Shown here: positions 40,066 to 49,034 of the stretch, one piece after another
Layout: each line of letters starts with the position of its first letter
How positions within the stretch are numbered: position 1 is the stretch's first letter
Assembly: GCF_017104715.1 (NCBI RefSeq)
Contig: NZ_JAAGPI010000001.1
Coordinates: 682,001 to 746,000, forward strand
Direction of reading: 5' to 3'
Length of the DNA: 64,000 nucleotides
Source: Burkholderia sp. Ac-20365
Lineage (GTDB): Bacteria > Pseudomonadota > Gammaproteobacteria > Burkholderiales > Burkholderiaceae
Program-made: the position numbers and the translations under genes
The notes under the pieces: model-generated
What the model was told of the DNA's origin: nothing
Database searches by the model: none
Seen by the model: only the letters and a program-made list of their open reading frames with translations

Positions 40066-41415
40066 TCAACGCTTCATATTGCGCATCGCGATTGCAATGA
40101 CGACCGCGCCACAAGCAAGCACAGCCGCGGCGAGATACGAACCTGCGCTGATATCGTGCGTCGCGGCCGTCAACGCGCCGATAGCCGTCGGTGCGCTCAG
40201 ACTGCCAAGCTGCCCGATACTCGAAATCAGCGCAATCGAACCTGCCGATGCCGTGCCGGACAGAAACGTTGCCGGTATCGTCCAGAAGATTGCCGTGCAC
40301 GACAGATAGCCGATTGCAACGAGCGCCAGTCCGGCAAGTGCGGGCGCGAACGAAGCATGCGCAGTGCCGAGCAGAACAGCGCCTGCCGCCGACACCAGTG
40401 CGCCGCCCGCAAAATGCAGCCGTCGTTCTTTGGTCGCATCGGAATGGCGACCCATGAGCACCATGCCGATCGCGCCGATCAGATACGGAATCGCCGACAC
40501 CAGCCCGATATGCCACGGGTTCGCGACACCCGCTTGCCGGATCACGGAGGGGGCCCAGAAGTTCAGCACGCTGCCCGCCCACGTGATCGTGAAGTAGCCG
40601 AATGCACACACATACACACGCCAGTTCTTCAACGCCGCACCGAAGTGATCGATCCGATGGTCGTTCGCGTTCCCATGACCTTGCAGCTCGCGCGCGACGA
40701 TCGCCTTTTCTTCGGGTGTGAGCCACTTCGCGGTTTCCGCAGAATCAGGCAGATACCAGAGCGCGACGATACCCACCAGCACAGGCGGAATGCCTTCGAG
40801 CAGGAACAGCCATTGCCATGCGTGCAGCGCGTGCCAGCCATCGGCGTTGCCGAGAATCCATCCGGAAATCGGACCGCCCGTGATGCCGGCGACCGCGATG
40901 CCGAGCACGAACGCCGACAGCACCTTCGCGCGATGACGATCCGGAAACCACGACGTCAGGTAATAGACGATGCCCGGAAAGAAGCCCGCTTCGGCGATGC
41001 CGAGCGCAATACGCGCGATATAGAACTGAGTCGGATTGCGCACGAACATCATCGACACCGACACGAGACCCCACAGCACCATGATGCGCGCGATGGTCCG
41101 GCGTGGACCGATGCGGCGCAACAGCAGGTTGCTCGGCACCTCGAACAGCACGTAGCCGATATAGAACACGCCGACGCCCAGACCATACGACGCTTCCGTC
41201 AAACCGAGATCCGCGCGGAACTGCAGATGCGCGAAGCTGATGTTGACGCGGTCGATATAGTTCAGCACATAGCAGAGGAACAGAAACGGAATCAGCCGCC
41301 GCGCGATGCGTCCGAACAGCTTTTCCGTGTCCACCTGCGTGCCGGCGTTCGACGTCGATTCGCCAGGCGGGCCGTCGAGGCCGCTGCGGGTCAGCGTGCC
41401 GTTGGTCGTTTCCAT
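40066..41415 (-). CDS. MFS transporter, anion:cation symporter type
   Basis: A 449-residue major facilitator with 12 predicted helices. The first transmembrane block (LIPFLFLCYVLNYIDRVNIS) and the loop motif RRIGPRRTIARIMVLWG are typical of the ACS family (tartrate/phthalate/glucarate-type carboxylate uptake). It is the third gene after a citryl-CoA lyase-like enzyme and a CoA-transferase, so it probably imports the hydroxy- or tricarboxylic acid that these enzymes break down. The start is the ATG at 41413-41415; the longer frame is a shadow of the CoA-transferase gene. Confidence 0.88.
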   Translation of the reverse strand: METTNGTLTRSGLDGPPGESTSNAGTQVDTEKLFGRIARRLIPFLFLCYVLNYIDRVNISFAHLQFRADLGLTEASYGLGVGVFYIGYVLFEVPSNLLLRRIGPRRTIARIMVLWGLVSVSMMFVRNPTQFYIARIALGIAEAGFFPGIVYYLTSWFPDRHRAKVLSAFVLGIAVAGITGGPISGWILGNADGWHALHAWQWLFLLEGIPPVLVGIVALWYLPDSAETAKWLTPEEKAIVARELQGHGNANDHRIDHFGAALKNWRVYVCAFGYFTITWAGSVLNFWAPSVIRQAGVANPWHIGLVSAIPYLIGAIGMVLMGRHSDATKERRLHFAGGALVSAAGAVLLGTAHASFAPALAGLALVAIGYLSCTAIFWTIPATFLSGTASAGSIALISSIGQLGSLSAPTAIGALTAATHDISAGSYLAAAVLACGAVVIAIAMRNMKR

Positions 41416-41459
41416 TGAGTGGTCTCCAATATAGTCGTTTGATGTCGTGCCGCTGCGGC

Positions 41460-42626
41460 CTACGCAGCCGCCGCGTCTTCGCGCTGCTTCAATGCGTCGC
41501 GCAACGGCGTTAGTACTTCGGCGTTGTGCTCGCCGAGCGTGGGCGGTGCAAGGACTTCGGTGGTGCGTTCGCCATCGAACGAAACGGGCGGGCGCACCGT
41601 GCGAAAACGCCCCATCTCGGGATGCGAGGTTTCGACCAGCAGTTCGAGGTGCTTCGCCTGCGGGTCTTCGAGCGCTTCGCTCGCGTCGTACATCGGCGCA
41701 TGCGGGACGTCGTTGGCTTCGAGCCTTGCACACCAGTCCGCGCGATTGCGTTGCGCGAATGCGGCGCCAAGCAGATCGATCAGCGCTTCCTGATTCGCAA
41801 TGCGTCCCGCGCGTTCGGAGAAGCGCGGGTCTTGCAGCAAACCGGGTTGCTCAATTGCGTTCGCGAGCCCCAACCAGAATTTTTCCGGCGACGACATGTG
41901 CAACGCAAGCCATTTACCGTCCGCGCACTTCATCACATACGACTGCGACACGCTCGGTCGGCTGTAGGGTCCCATCAGTTCATCGGCCGAGTAATAGTGC
42001 GTGAACGCATCGAGATTGAAGTGACTCATTGCTTCGAGCATCGACACTTCGACCTTGCGTCCGACGCCCGTGCGATTGCGCTCGTGCAGCGCGCCGAGAA
42101 TGCCGTAGGCCGCATAGAAGCCCGTCAGCGAATCGGCAATCGCAGGGCCGACCACGCGTGGATTTTCCGGGTTGATCAGCAGGCCGAGAAAGCCGCTCGC
42201 GGCCTGCGCCACCGTGTCGTACGCGGGCCGTGCCGCTGCCGGGCCGGTTTGGCCGAAGCCGCTGATCGCGCAGTAGATCAGACGCGGATTGATCTCGCGC
42301 AGCCGCTCGTAGCTTGCGTTCATGCGGTCCGCCGCGCCCGGCCGGAAGTTCTGGATATACACATCGGCGTCGCGGATCAACTCGTCGAACAGCGCGAGGT
42401 CGTCGGCATCTTTCGTATTCAGCGTGACGCTGCGCTTGTTGCGGTTGTACGTCTGATAGTGCGGACTATAGAGGCCGCCCTTGAACGCACGGAACGGATC
42501 GCCCGCGCCCGGCTGTTCGATCTTCACGACGTCCGCGCCCAGATCGCCGAGCAGCATGCCGGCTGCGGGACCCGTAATAAACGTGCCTTGCTCCAGCACC
42601 CGGACGCCTTCGAGAACTTTGGTCAT
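41460..42626 (-). CDS. CaiB/BaiF class III CoA-transferase
   Basis: A 388-residue class III (formyl-CoA-type) CoA-transferase. Visible family features are the N-terminal VLEGVRVLEQGTFITGPAAG, LGDLGADVVKIEQPGAGDP, NKRSVTLNTK, LIRDADVYIQNFRPG and the C-terminal RPPVSFDG region. It moves CoA between carboxylic acids. Set between a citryl-CoA lyase-like gene (46 nt upstream) and an MFS importer, it likely activates a carboxylate substrate as its CoA ester for cleavage by the lyase. The substrate cannot be told from sequence. Confidence 0.92.
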   Translation of the reverse strand: MTKVLEGVRVLEQGTFITGPAAGMLLGDLGADVVKIEQPGAGDPFRAFKGGLYSPHYQTYNRNKRSVTLNTKDADDLALFDELIRDADVYIQNFRPGAADRMNASYERLREINPRLIYCAISGFGQTGPAAARPAYDTVAQAASGFLGLLINPENPRVVGPAIADSLTGFYAAYGILGALHERNRTGVGRKVEVSMLEAMSHFNLDAFTHYYSADELMGPYSRPSVSQSYVMKCADGKWLALHMSSPEKFWLGLANAIEQPGLLQDPRFSERAGRIANQEALIDLLGAAFAQRNRADWCARLEANDVPHAPMYDASEALEDPQAKHLELLVETSHPEMGRFRTVRPPVSFDGERTTEVLAPPTLGEHNAEVLTPLRDALKQREDAAAA

Positions 42627-42671
42627 GCAACAACTCCATGTGTGTGCTGCGACGCGCCGCAGAAGAAAAGA

Positions 42672-43478
42672 TCAGATGCCGGGCTCGAAACCTTCGGGCG
42701 TTTCGCCGTCGTACACGACGTCGCGCGTGGCCTGATACGACAACGCGAAGCCGATCGAATGCGACAGTTCTTCCGTCAGATGGCCGATCAGGCCGGCGGT
42801 GCGCGCGAGAATCGGCACGCCCTTGAGCGCGACAAGCGGAAAGCCGATGCCGAGCAGTACAGCGGGGATCGCCGCCGACACATTGAGCATCAGCGCCTTG
42901 CCGTACACATCGGGCAACACGGCTTCAATGGCTTCCGCGATGCGCGCATACGTCATATCCGCGCCGCTGCGTTGAGCCACATCGAACAGCGCGGCGACGC
43001 GCGGATCGCGTTCCTTATGCAGCGGATGCCCGTAGCCCGGCACCGGCCGCTTCTCCGCGCGATACCGCGTGATCACGGTGAACGCCGCGCCCGACAGATC
43101 GCCCGTCTGCGCCGCGCATTGACGCACCTCGTCGAGCAGCTTGCCGCAGGATTCCGACGCGCCGAGGATCACCGGGCCGCAGCCGAGAATGCCTGCGGCG
43201 ACGGCGCCTTGCAGCGCATCGGGCGCGGCGGCGAGCGTCATGCGGCTCGCCTGCACGCTCGGCACGAGACCGTGTTCGGCGATCGCGACGAGTGTCGCGT
43301 TCAGCACGGCGCTGGCGGCGGGTGTCGGCATCCGGCCGGTGACGAGCAGATAGAAGTAGTCCGTGAACGACACCTTGCCGATCAGGTCGTTGGCGAGGTC
43401 GCGGCCTCGCACGACGATGGTGTGCGCGTTAGATGTCGAGATCGACGTGCGCGGAATGGTCTCTTTGCCGATTTTCAT
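42672..43478 (-). CDS. citrate synthase-like citryl-CoA lyase family protein
   Basis: A 268-residue short member of the citrate synthase superfamily, annotated in related genomes as citryl-CoA lyase. It lacks the large N-terminal part of citrate synthase but keeps the active-site region PVPGYGHPLHKERDPR (His of the GHP motif) and a central helical bundle. As a lyase it would split a citryl-CoA-like thioester into acetyl-CoA and a 2-oxoacid. First gene of the operon with a CoA-transferase and an MFS importer, and divergent from a LysR regulator with a 158-bp AT-rich control region. Confidence 0.85.
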   Translation of the reverse strand: MKIGKETIPRTSISTSNAHTIVVRGRDLANDLIGKVSFTDYFYLLVTGRMPTPAASAVLNATLVAIAEHGLVPSVQASRMTLAAAPDALQGAVAAGILGCGPVILGASESCGKLLDEVRQCAAQTGDLSGAAFTVITRYRAEKRPVPGYGHPLHKERDPRVAALFDVAQRSGADMTYARIAEAIEAVLPDVYGKALMLNVSAAIPAVLLGIGFPLVALKGVPILARTAGLIGHLTEELSHSIGFALSYQATRDVVYDGETPEGFEPGI

Positions 43479-43564
43479 GGTGCTTCGCGGGTTCGTTGGG
43501 GATCGCCCGAGGTCTCCTCTCGCGGCGATCGTTGATGGCGAGGCCAGTGTAAGGCAGGCGATCT

Positions 43565-43614
43565 ATCGATAAAAATGGTATTTTTCGCTGATTATCAATC
43601 GATGCCATCGATAC
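43565..43614. promoter_or_regulatory. AT-rich LysR control region with ATCGAT repeats
   Basis: Within the 158-bp divergent gap, AAAAAT-GGT-ATTTTT (43571-43585) forms a dyad with the LysR-box shape. ATCGAT occurs three times (43565-43570, then in CAATCGATGCC and CCATCGATAC up to about 43612). Likely binding sites of the adjacent LysR regulator. Confidence 0.45.
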
Positions 43615-43636
43615 AAAAGGCGACGTACCGAACCCT

Positions 43637-44557
43637 ATGGAACTCCGACATCTGCGTTACTTCGCGGCACTCGCCGAGCATTTGAGCTTTACGGTTGCTG
43701 CGCAGAAGGTGCACGTCACGCAATCGACGCTCTCTCACCAGATCCGCCAGCTCGAAGACGAACTCGGCTGTCTGCTGTTCGAGCGCGAAGGCCGGCGCGT
43801 GACGATGACCGAGGCGGGCGAGCTGTTTCTCGAACGCGTGCGCAACGCGCTGCGCGAAGTCGACGAAGGCGTCTCCACCGTGCGCTTTGCCGCCGAGGAA
43901 ATGAGCGGCGTCGTGCGCATTGGCGCGACGCATACGTTCAACCTGCATATCATTCCGCGCTGCGTGTCGCTGTTCTTGCAGCGGCATCCGTCGGTGCGGG
44001 TCGACGTGCTCGAAATGACGGGCGACGGCATCGCGCAGGCGCTGCTGCGCGGCGACCTCGACATCGGCGTGACGTACAAGCCGAACGACGCGTTGCCGCT
44101 GCGCTTCGAGCCGCTCTACACCGAGGAGATGATGCTTGCCGTCGGGCTGCGGCATCCGTTTGCGAAGCGCCGCTTCGTGCGCATGTCGGAGCTGAATTTG
44201 CAGCGCATGGTGCTGTTGCCGCGCAGCTTTTCGACCCGCGTGCTGCTCGACGACTCGTTCCGGATGGCGAACGCGGCGCCCGTGATCGTCGCCGAGATGA
44301 ACGCCATCGCGCCGATGATCGAACTGGTCAGAGAGACGGACATCGCGACGATCGTGTCGACGCATGCGCTGCGGCGCGAAGACGTGAAGATGATCCCGCT
44401 CGAAAGCCCGACGCCCGTGCGTTCGCCCGGCCTGCTGTGGCGCCGCGACGAAGCCCGCACGCCCGCTGCACGCGCGTTTGCGTCGATCGTGCGCAGTGTG
44501 AGCGACAGCGAAAGCCGCGACACGCGGCGCAAGACCGTACGGGCCACGCGGCAGTGA
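43637..44557 (+). CDS. LysR-family regulator (CynR/CbbR-like)
   Basis: A 306-residue LysR regulator with the N-terminal HTH MELRHLRYFAALAEHLSFTV and QSTLSHQIRQLEDELGC, and a two-lobed effector-binding domain. It is divergent from the citryl-CoA lyase/CoA-transferase/MFS operon and most likely controls it. The ATG at 43637 gives the standard LysR start. The basic tail after residue 290 is unusual but short. The downstream gene is 168 bp away in the same orientation with its own promoter. Confidence 0.94.
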   Translation: MELRHLRYFAALAEHLSFTVAAQKVHVTQSTLSHQIRQLEDELGCLLFEREGRRVTMTEAGELFLERVRNALREVDEGVSTVRFAAEEMSGVVRIGATHTFNLHIIPRCVSLFLQRHPSVRVDVLEMTGDGIAQALLRGDLDIGVTYKPNDALPLRFEPLYTEEMMLAVGLRHPFAKRRFVRMSELNLQRMVLLPRSFSTRVLLDDSFRMANAAPVIVAEMNAIAPMIELVRETDIATIVSTHALRREDVKMIPLESPTPVRSPGLLWRRDEARTPAARAFASIVRSVSDSESRDTRRKTVRATRQ

Positions 44558-44606
44558 ATGAGCACGCCTTGTCGGAAAATGATCGTTTCGAGCAAATTGA
44601 ATGAGC

Positions 44607-44679
44607 GGTTTGCGCAAACCTGACGAAGCGGCTACACTGCAATCTGATCGATTTGATCGAATGGTGATTGATTCAATCA
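44607..44679 (+). promoter_or_regulatory. promoter and operators of the kdgT-dtnK-pdxA2 operon
   Basis: Sigma70-like promoter TTGCGC (44610-44615), 17-nt spacer, TACACT (44633-44638). The 14-bp perfect palindrome GGTTTGCGCAAACC (44607-44620) covers the -35. The dyad TGATTGATTCAATCA (44665-44679) lies just downstream of the expected start and could be a DeoR operator. AGGAGA then precedes the kdgT ATG. Confidence 0.6.
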
Positions 44680-44725
44680 AAATCGCGAACAGACGCGGTG
44701 CCCAATAAACGCCAGGAGACTCCCC

Positions 44726-45724
44726 ATGGTTCAGATTCCCATCAAACGCTCGATCGAGCGCGTTCCCGGCGGCATGATGATCGTGCCGCTGCTCATCGGC
44801 TCGCTGGTGGCGACGTTCCTGCCCGGCATGCCGAAGTTCTTCGGCTCGTTCACCAACGCGCTGTTCACGGGCGCGCTGCCTATCCTTGCCGTGTTCTATG
44901 TCTGCATGGGCGCGAGCATCGACGTGAAGGCCACGCCTTATCTGATGAAGAAGGGCGGCGCGCTGCTCGTCACGAAGGTTGGCGCGGCGGTGATCGTCGG
45001 CGTGATTCTTGGGCATCTGCTCGGCGAGGCGCCGGTGTCGTCCGGGCTGTTTGCGGGCATCTCGACGCTTGCCGTGGTCGCCGCGATGAACGACACCAAC
45101 GGCGGCCTCTATATGGCGCTGATGGGCCAGTATGGCCGCTCGGAAGACGTCGGCGCGTACACGCTGATGTCGCTCGAATCGGGCCCGTTCCTGACCATGG
45201 TGACGCTCGGCGTCGCGGGTCTGTCGGCGTTTCCGTGGCAGACGCTGGTCGGCAGCATCCTGCCGCTTGCGCTCGGCATGCTGCTCGGTAATCTGGACCG
45301 CGAAATGCGCGACTTCCTGGCGAAGGCCGTGCCCGTGATGATTCCGTTCTTCGCGCTGGCGCTGGGCGCCGGTCTCGATCTGCACAAGGTGTGGCAGGCC
45401 GGCCTGCTCGGTATCGGTCTTGGTATTGCCGTCGTGATCGTGACGGGCATTCCGCTGTACTTCGCCGATCGCCTGACGGGCGGTACGGGCGTCGCCGGCG
45501 TCGCCGCAGCGAATACGGCGGGTAATGCGGCAGCCGTGCCAGCGCTCGTCGCGGCAGCGAACCCGGTGTACAACGAAGCCGCGCAAAGCGCGACCTTGCT
45601 GGTGGCCGCTTGCGTGGTGGTGACCGCAATCCTGTCGCCGATCCTGACCGCGTCCGTCGCGAAGCGCTATCAGCAGCGCCAGGAAGGCGCGCGCACGAAG
45701 AATCGCGAAGGGCTGGCTCGATGA
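44726..45724 (+). CDS. kdgT: 2-keto-3-deoxygluconate permease family transporter
   Basis: A 332-residue KdgT-family membrane protein with about ten hydrophobic segments. It begins [20 protein letters not shown] and has the family segment [19 protein letters not shown]. Although named for keto-deoxygluconate, KdgT members next to four-carbon acid sugar kinases import threonate- or erythronate-type acids (context knowledge). Its stop overlaps the kinase start (ATGA). A good AGGAGA site precedes the ATG at 44726. Confidence 0.92.
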   Translation: MVQIPIKRSIERVPGGMMIVPLLIGSLVATFLPGMPKFFGSFTNALFTGALPILAVFYVCMGASIDVKATPYLMKKGGALLVTKVGAAVIVGVILGHLLGEAPVSSGLFAGISTLAVVAAMNDTNGGLYMALMGQYGRSEDVGAYTLMSLESGPFLTMVTLGVAGLSAFPWQTLVGSILPLALGMLLGNLDREMRDFLAKAVPVMIPFFALALGAGLDLHKVWQAGLLGIGLGIAVVIVTGIPLYFADRLTGGTGVAGVAAANTAGNAAAVPALVAAANPVYNEAAQSATLLVAACVVVTAILSPILTASVAKRYQQRQEGARTKNREGLAR

Positions 45725-46980
45725 AGATTCTGATCATTGCCGACGATCTGTCGGGTGCCGCGGACTGTGCGATTGGTTTCGCCAGCGCCGGGCATCGTAC
45801 GGTCGTCACGCTGGAAGCGGCGCGCATGTCGGCGCATGACGGCGCGGACACCATCGCCGTCGATACCGATACGCGTCGTCTCGCGCCTGCTGATGCAGCG
45901 GCGCGCACAGCGGCAGCGTATGCGGAGATGAGCGCGAGCGGCCAGCGGCTTTACAAGAAAATCGATTCGACATTGCGCGGCAACTGGGCCGCCGAAGTCG
46001 CGGGCTTGCAGGCGCTGGCGGGCATGGCGATCGTCGCGCCCGCGTTTCCGGCGACCGGCCGCACGGTGCGTGACGCTCAGGTGTACGTGCACGGCGAGCC
46101 GCTCGAACAGACGGCGACGTGGAAACTGGAGCACGCGGACTTGCCTGCGGGCATCGCCGCGCAACTCGAAGCAGCAGGTCTGTCGACCGACCGGCTCGAC
46201 GCGGAAGCGCTCGCCGGTGAACCCGAAACATTGGCCGTATGCATCGGCGCGATGGCCGCGAACGGCGTGCAGGCGCTGATCGTCGACACACAAAGCGAGA
46301 AGGCGCTGCGCGCGCTCGCCGAGGCGTCGCTACGTAGCGATGCACCGTTCTTCTGGGTCGGCTCCGGCGGTCTCGCGCGCGAAATCGCGGCGCTCAATCC
46401 GCGCGACGACGCGGCGCAACACAAGCCCGGCAGCGAGGCATTCCCCGGCGGTCCGATCCTGATTCTTGTCGGCAGCCTGTCGGCGGTCAGCGAGCGCCAG
46501 TGCGCAATGCTGCGCGAGCGCGGCGGCGTCGAGGAAATGGTCGTGCCGCCCGCCGTGCTGCGCGAAGGCGCGACACATCGCGACTGGCGCGCGTGGCAGG
46601 AACAGGTTGGGGTGTCGCTGAAGGCGAATTGCGATCTGCTGCTGCGCATTGGCCGCGACGATGCATTCGATCCCGCCGAAGGCGCGCAACTGTCGGCAGC
46701 GCTGGCGGCACTGGTCGAACCGCACTTTACGAAAACGGGCGGGCTGATCGCCACTGGCGGCGAGACCGCGCGCGCAATGCTCGCGGCTGCGCGCATTGCG
46801 AATCTGCAACTGCTCGCCGAAGTCGAAGCAGGCGTCGCGGTGGCGAGGCCGCTCGACGCATCCCGCACGCATTGCCCCGGCGTCGTGACGAAGGCGGGCG
46901 CTTTCGGCACCGATCACGCGCTGTACGCCGCATGGCTGACCCTGCGCAACGAAACCGGGCGCGACGTCGTTTCACACTGA
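45721..46980 (+). CDS. dtnK: four-carbon acid sugar kinase (DUF1537/OtnK-DtnK family)
   Basis: A 419-residue kinase of the DUF1537 family that phosphorylates D-threonate or D-erythronate at C4. N-terminal motif [19 protein letters not shown], then [14 protein letters not shown] (substrate-binding), [11 protein letters not shown] and the C-terminal nucleotide-binding [15 protein letters not shown]. The ATG at 45721 overlaps the permease stop. With the PdxA2-like dehydrogenase downstream and no OtnC-type aldolase or OtnI isomerase in the operon, the D-threonate route (DtnK + PdxA2 to dihydroxyacetone phosphate and CO2) fits best; that substrate choice is inference. Confidence 0.88.
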   Translation: MKILIIADDLSGAADCAIGFASAGHRTVVTLEAARMSAHDGADTIAVDTDTRRLAPADAAARTAAAYAEMSASGQRLYKKIDSTLRGNWAAEVAGLQALAGMAIVAPAFPATGRTVRDAQVYVHGEPLEQTATWKLEHADLPAGIAAQLEAAGLSTDRLDAEALAGEPETLAVCIGAMAANGVQALIVDTQSEKALRALAEASLRSDAPFFWVGSGGLAREIAALNPRDDAAQHKPGSEAFPGGPILILVGSLSAVSERQCAMLRERGGVEEMVVPPAVLREGATHRDWRAWQEQVGVSLKANCDLLLRIGRDDAFDPAEGAQLSAALAALVEPHFTKTGGLIATGGETARAMLAAARIANLQLLAEVEAGVAVARPLDASRTHCPGVVTKAGAFGTDHALYAAWLTLRNETGRDVVSH

Positions 46981-47030
46981 CGTTCGCGCATGAACAGCAA
47001 GTACCTGAAGAAGCTAGACGAGATCACATC

Positions 47031-48029
47031 ATGAGCAACTACCTCCCCGTAATCGGCATCACGATGGGCGATGCAGCAGGCGTCGGCGCGGAAGTCGTCG
47101 TCAAGAGCCTCGCGCATGCGTCGGTCTATGCGCAATGCCGTCCGCTCGTGATCGGCGACGCGAAGCGCCTCGAGCGCGCGAACAAGATCGTCGGCGGCAC
47201 GATGAAGATTCGCCGTATCGAAGACGCAACGGACGCGCGCTACGAGCAGGGCGTAATCGACTGTATCGACCTCGGCCTGATTCCCGACGACCTGCCGTTC
47301 GGCCAGCTGTCGGCCGTGGCGGGCGATGCCGCCTATCAGTACATCAAACGCGCGACCGAACTCGCGCAGGCGGGCAAGATCGACGCGATCTGCACGGCGC
47401 CGCTGAACAAGGAAGCGCTGCACGCGGGCGGTCACAAGTATCCGGGCCACACGGAAATGCTCGCGCATCTGACGGGCGTCGAAGAAGTGTCGATGATGCT
47501 GGTCGCGCCGCAACTGCGCGTAATTCACGTGACCACGCACATCGGCATCATCGACGCGATCCGCAAGATCGAGCCGGGCCTCGTACAGAGGACCATCGAG
47601 CGCGGCAATGCGACGCTCGTGAAGGCGGGTATCGAACGTCCGCGTATCGGCGTGTGCGGGATCAATCCGCATGCGGGGGAGAACGGCCTGTTCGGCTACG
47701 GCGAAGAGGAAGAGAAGATCATCCCCGCCGTGAAGCTGCTGCAGGAGCGCGGCCTCGACGTCACCGGTCCGCTGCCCGCCGACACGCTGTTCTTCCGCGC
47801 CGGCCGCGGTGACTTCGACCTCGTGGTTGCGATGTATCACGATCAGGGTCACGGCCCGGTGAAGGTGCTCGGCCTCGAAGCGGGCGTGAACGTAACGGTG
47901 GGGCTGGAAGTGATCCGCACGTCCGTCGATCACGGCACGGCATTCGATATTGCGGGCAAGGGTGTCGTCGACGAAGGCAGCATGCTCGAAGCGCTGCGCC
48001 AGGGCGCGGAACTGGCGACGCGCCGCTGA
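47031..48029 (+). CDS. pdxA2: PdxA2-like 4-phospho-D-threonate/erythronate dehydrogenase
   Basis: A 332-residue PdxA-family enzyme. It begins LPVIGITMGDAAGVGAEVVVKSL, has the metal-site motif GGHKYPGHTEML, PHAGENGLFGYGEEE and VAMYHDQGHGPVK. In this operon (permease, four-carbon acid sugar kinase) it most likely oxidises and decarboxylates 4-phosphothreonate to dihydroxyacetone phosphate, rather than serving pyridoxine synthesis. The ATG at 47031 is used; the frame from 46500 is a shadow of the kinase gene. A DeoR regulator follows after 96 nt. Confidence 0.92.
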   Translation: MSNYLPVIGITMGDAAGVGAEVVVKSLAHASVYAQCRPLVIGDAKRLERANKIVGGTMKIRRIEDATDARYEQGVIDCIDLGLIPDDLPFGQLSAVAGDAAYQYIKRATELAQAGKIDAICTAPLNKEALHAGGHKYPGHTEMLAHLTGVEEVSMMLVAPQLRVIHVTTHIGIIDAIRKIEPGLVQRTIERGNATLVKAGIERPRIGVCGINPHAGENGLFGYGEEEEKIIPAVKLLQERGLDVTGPLPADTLFFRAGRGDFDLVVAMYHDQGHGPVKVLGLEAGVNVTVGLEVIRTSVDHGTAFDIAGKGVVDEGSMLEALRQGAELATRR

Positions 48030-48125
48030 TCGGCTGCGGCGGGCCGATGCGACCACTACGTCCCACGCGGCCGCTAGCAAAGGGGCTGGTGTAAGATCGA
48101 GCCCCATTCCCAGACACATCTCGAC

Positions 48126-48896
48126 GTGAAGAAAACGACCGACCGTCATCAGGCGATTCTCGAACTCGTCCGCACGCGCGACGCCAACGTCGAAGAGTTG
48201 TGCGCGTCGCTGGGCGTGTCGGAAGCGACGATCCGCCGCGATCTGACGGCGCTCGCGAAACAGAAGCGTCTCGTGCGTACGTACGGCGGCGCGACAGCGG
48301 CGCTGGTCGGGGTGCACGAACCGGAGGCGTCGCTCGAAGAACGCAAGGCGGCGCAGCGCGAACAGAAGGAAGCCATCGCGCAGGCGGCCGCCCTGCATGT
48401 GCGCGACGGCGACACGGTGCTGCTGGACGGCGGCACGACCTGTGCCGGCCTCGCGTGGCATCTGGCCGCGCGTGAAGATCTTCACGTGGTCACCAATAAT
48501 CTGCTCGCCGTCACGGCACTCGCCAATGCACCAGGCGTGCGGCTTACGCTGATCGGCGGCGAACTGCGCGGTTCCAGCATGAGCACGCTCGGACCGCTGG
48601 CGGAACTCATTCTCAGCCGGCTGACCGTCGATTGCGCGTTTCTCGGCGCGGACGGCGTGGTCGCGGGCTTCGGCCTGTGCGAGGCGTCCGCGCAACAGGC
48701 GTATCTGAAGGAGTGCATCGTGTCGCGCGCCGCCGAAATCATCGTGCTCGCCGATTCGGACAAGCTTGGCCGCGCGCGCCAGCAGCACTGGACGCCGCTG
48801 CAGCGCGAATGGCGGCTCATCACCTCATCCGCGGCCGATGGCGCGCTGCTCGCGCCATTCCGCGCGCTCGACGAAGTGACTGTCGAGCTGGCCTGA
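48126..48896 (+). CDS. DeoR-family transcriptional regulator
   Basis: A 256-residue DeoR regulator with GTG start. N-terminal HTH DANVEELCASLGVSEATIRR and DLTALAKQKRLVRTYGG, then the DeoR sugar-phosphate sensing domain with LLDGGTTCAGLAW and ADSDKLGRARQ. It lies at the end of the threonate-type operon and probably represses it, responding to a phosphorylated intermediate. A possible operator dyad is at 44665-44679. Confidence 0.93.
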   Translation: MKKTTDRHQAILELVRTRDANVEELCASLGVSEATIRRDLTALAKQKRLVRTYGGATAALVGVHEPEASLEERKAAQREQKEAIAQAAALHVRDGDTVLLDGGTTCAGLAWHLAAREDLHVVTNNLLAVTALANAPGVRLTLIGGELRGSSMSTLGPLAELILSRLTVDCAFLGADGVVAGFGLCEASAQQAYLKECIVSRAAEIIVLADSDKLGRARQQHWTPLQREWRLITSSAADGALLAPFRALDEVTVELA

Positions 48897-48934
48897 GCCG
48901 GTTTTTATCTGTGGCGCATGGGCCGCGCACGATC

Positions 48935-48956
48935 GTCCGGGATCAAGGTCCCGGAC
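48935..48956 (+). other. GC-rich hairpin after the DeoR gene
   Basis: GTCCGGGA (48935-48942) and TCCCGGAC (48949-48956) form an 8-bp stem with a 6-nt loop, 39 nt after the DeoR stop. There is no T-run. It could be a transcript 3' end or lie in the leader of the downstream kinase gene. Confidence 0.35.
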
Positions 48957-49034
48957 ACGCTGCGGGGCACTATCATGGACTCAGCAACATGACGTCGGCG
49001 GCCGTCTGCGCGGATCGTCGTACTCCCGACTGCC

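Noticed and set aside
41526..45586. Very long open frames on the strand opposite the CoA-transferase/lyase and LysR/kdgT genes (over 600 codons each).
   Set aside because: Their translations are Arg/His-rich without any domain, as expected for antisense frames of high-GC genes; the opposite-strand proteins match known families.
46914..48788. A 624-codon antisense frame over pdxA2 and the DeoR gene.
   Set aside because: Antisense shadow of two well-recognised genes; composition is Arg/His/Ala-rich with no motif.
48935..48956. The GC hairpin after the DeoR gene as a REP-type repeat.
   Set aside because: Only one copy was noticed in the window and no T-tract follows; listed as a plain hairpin.
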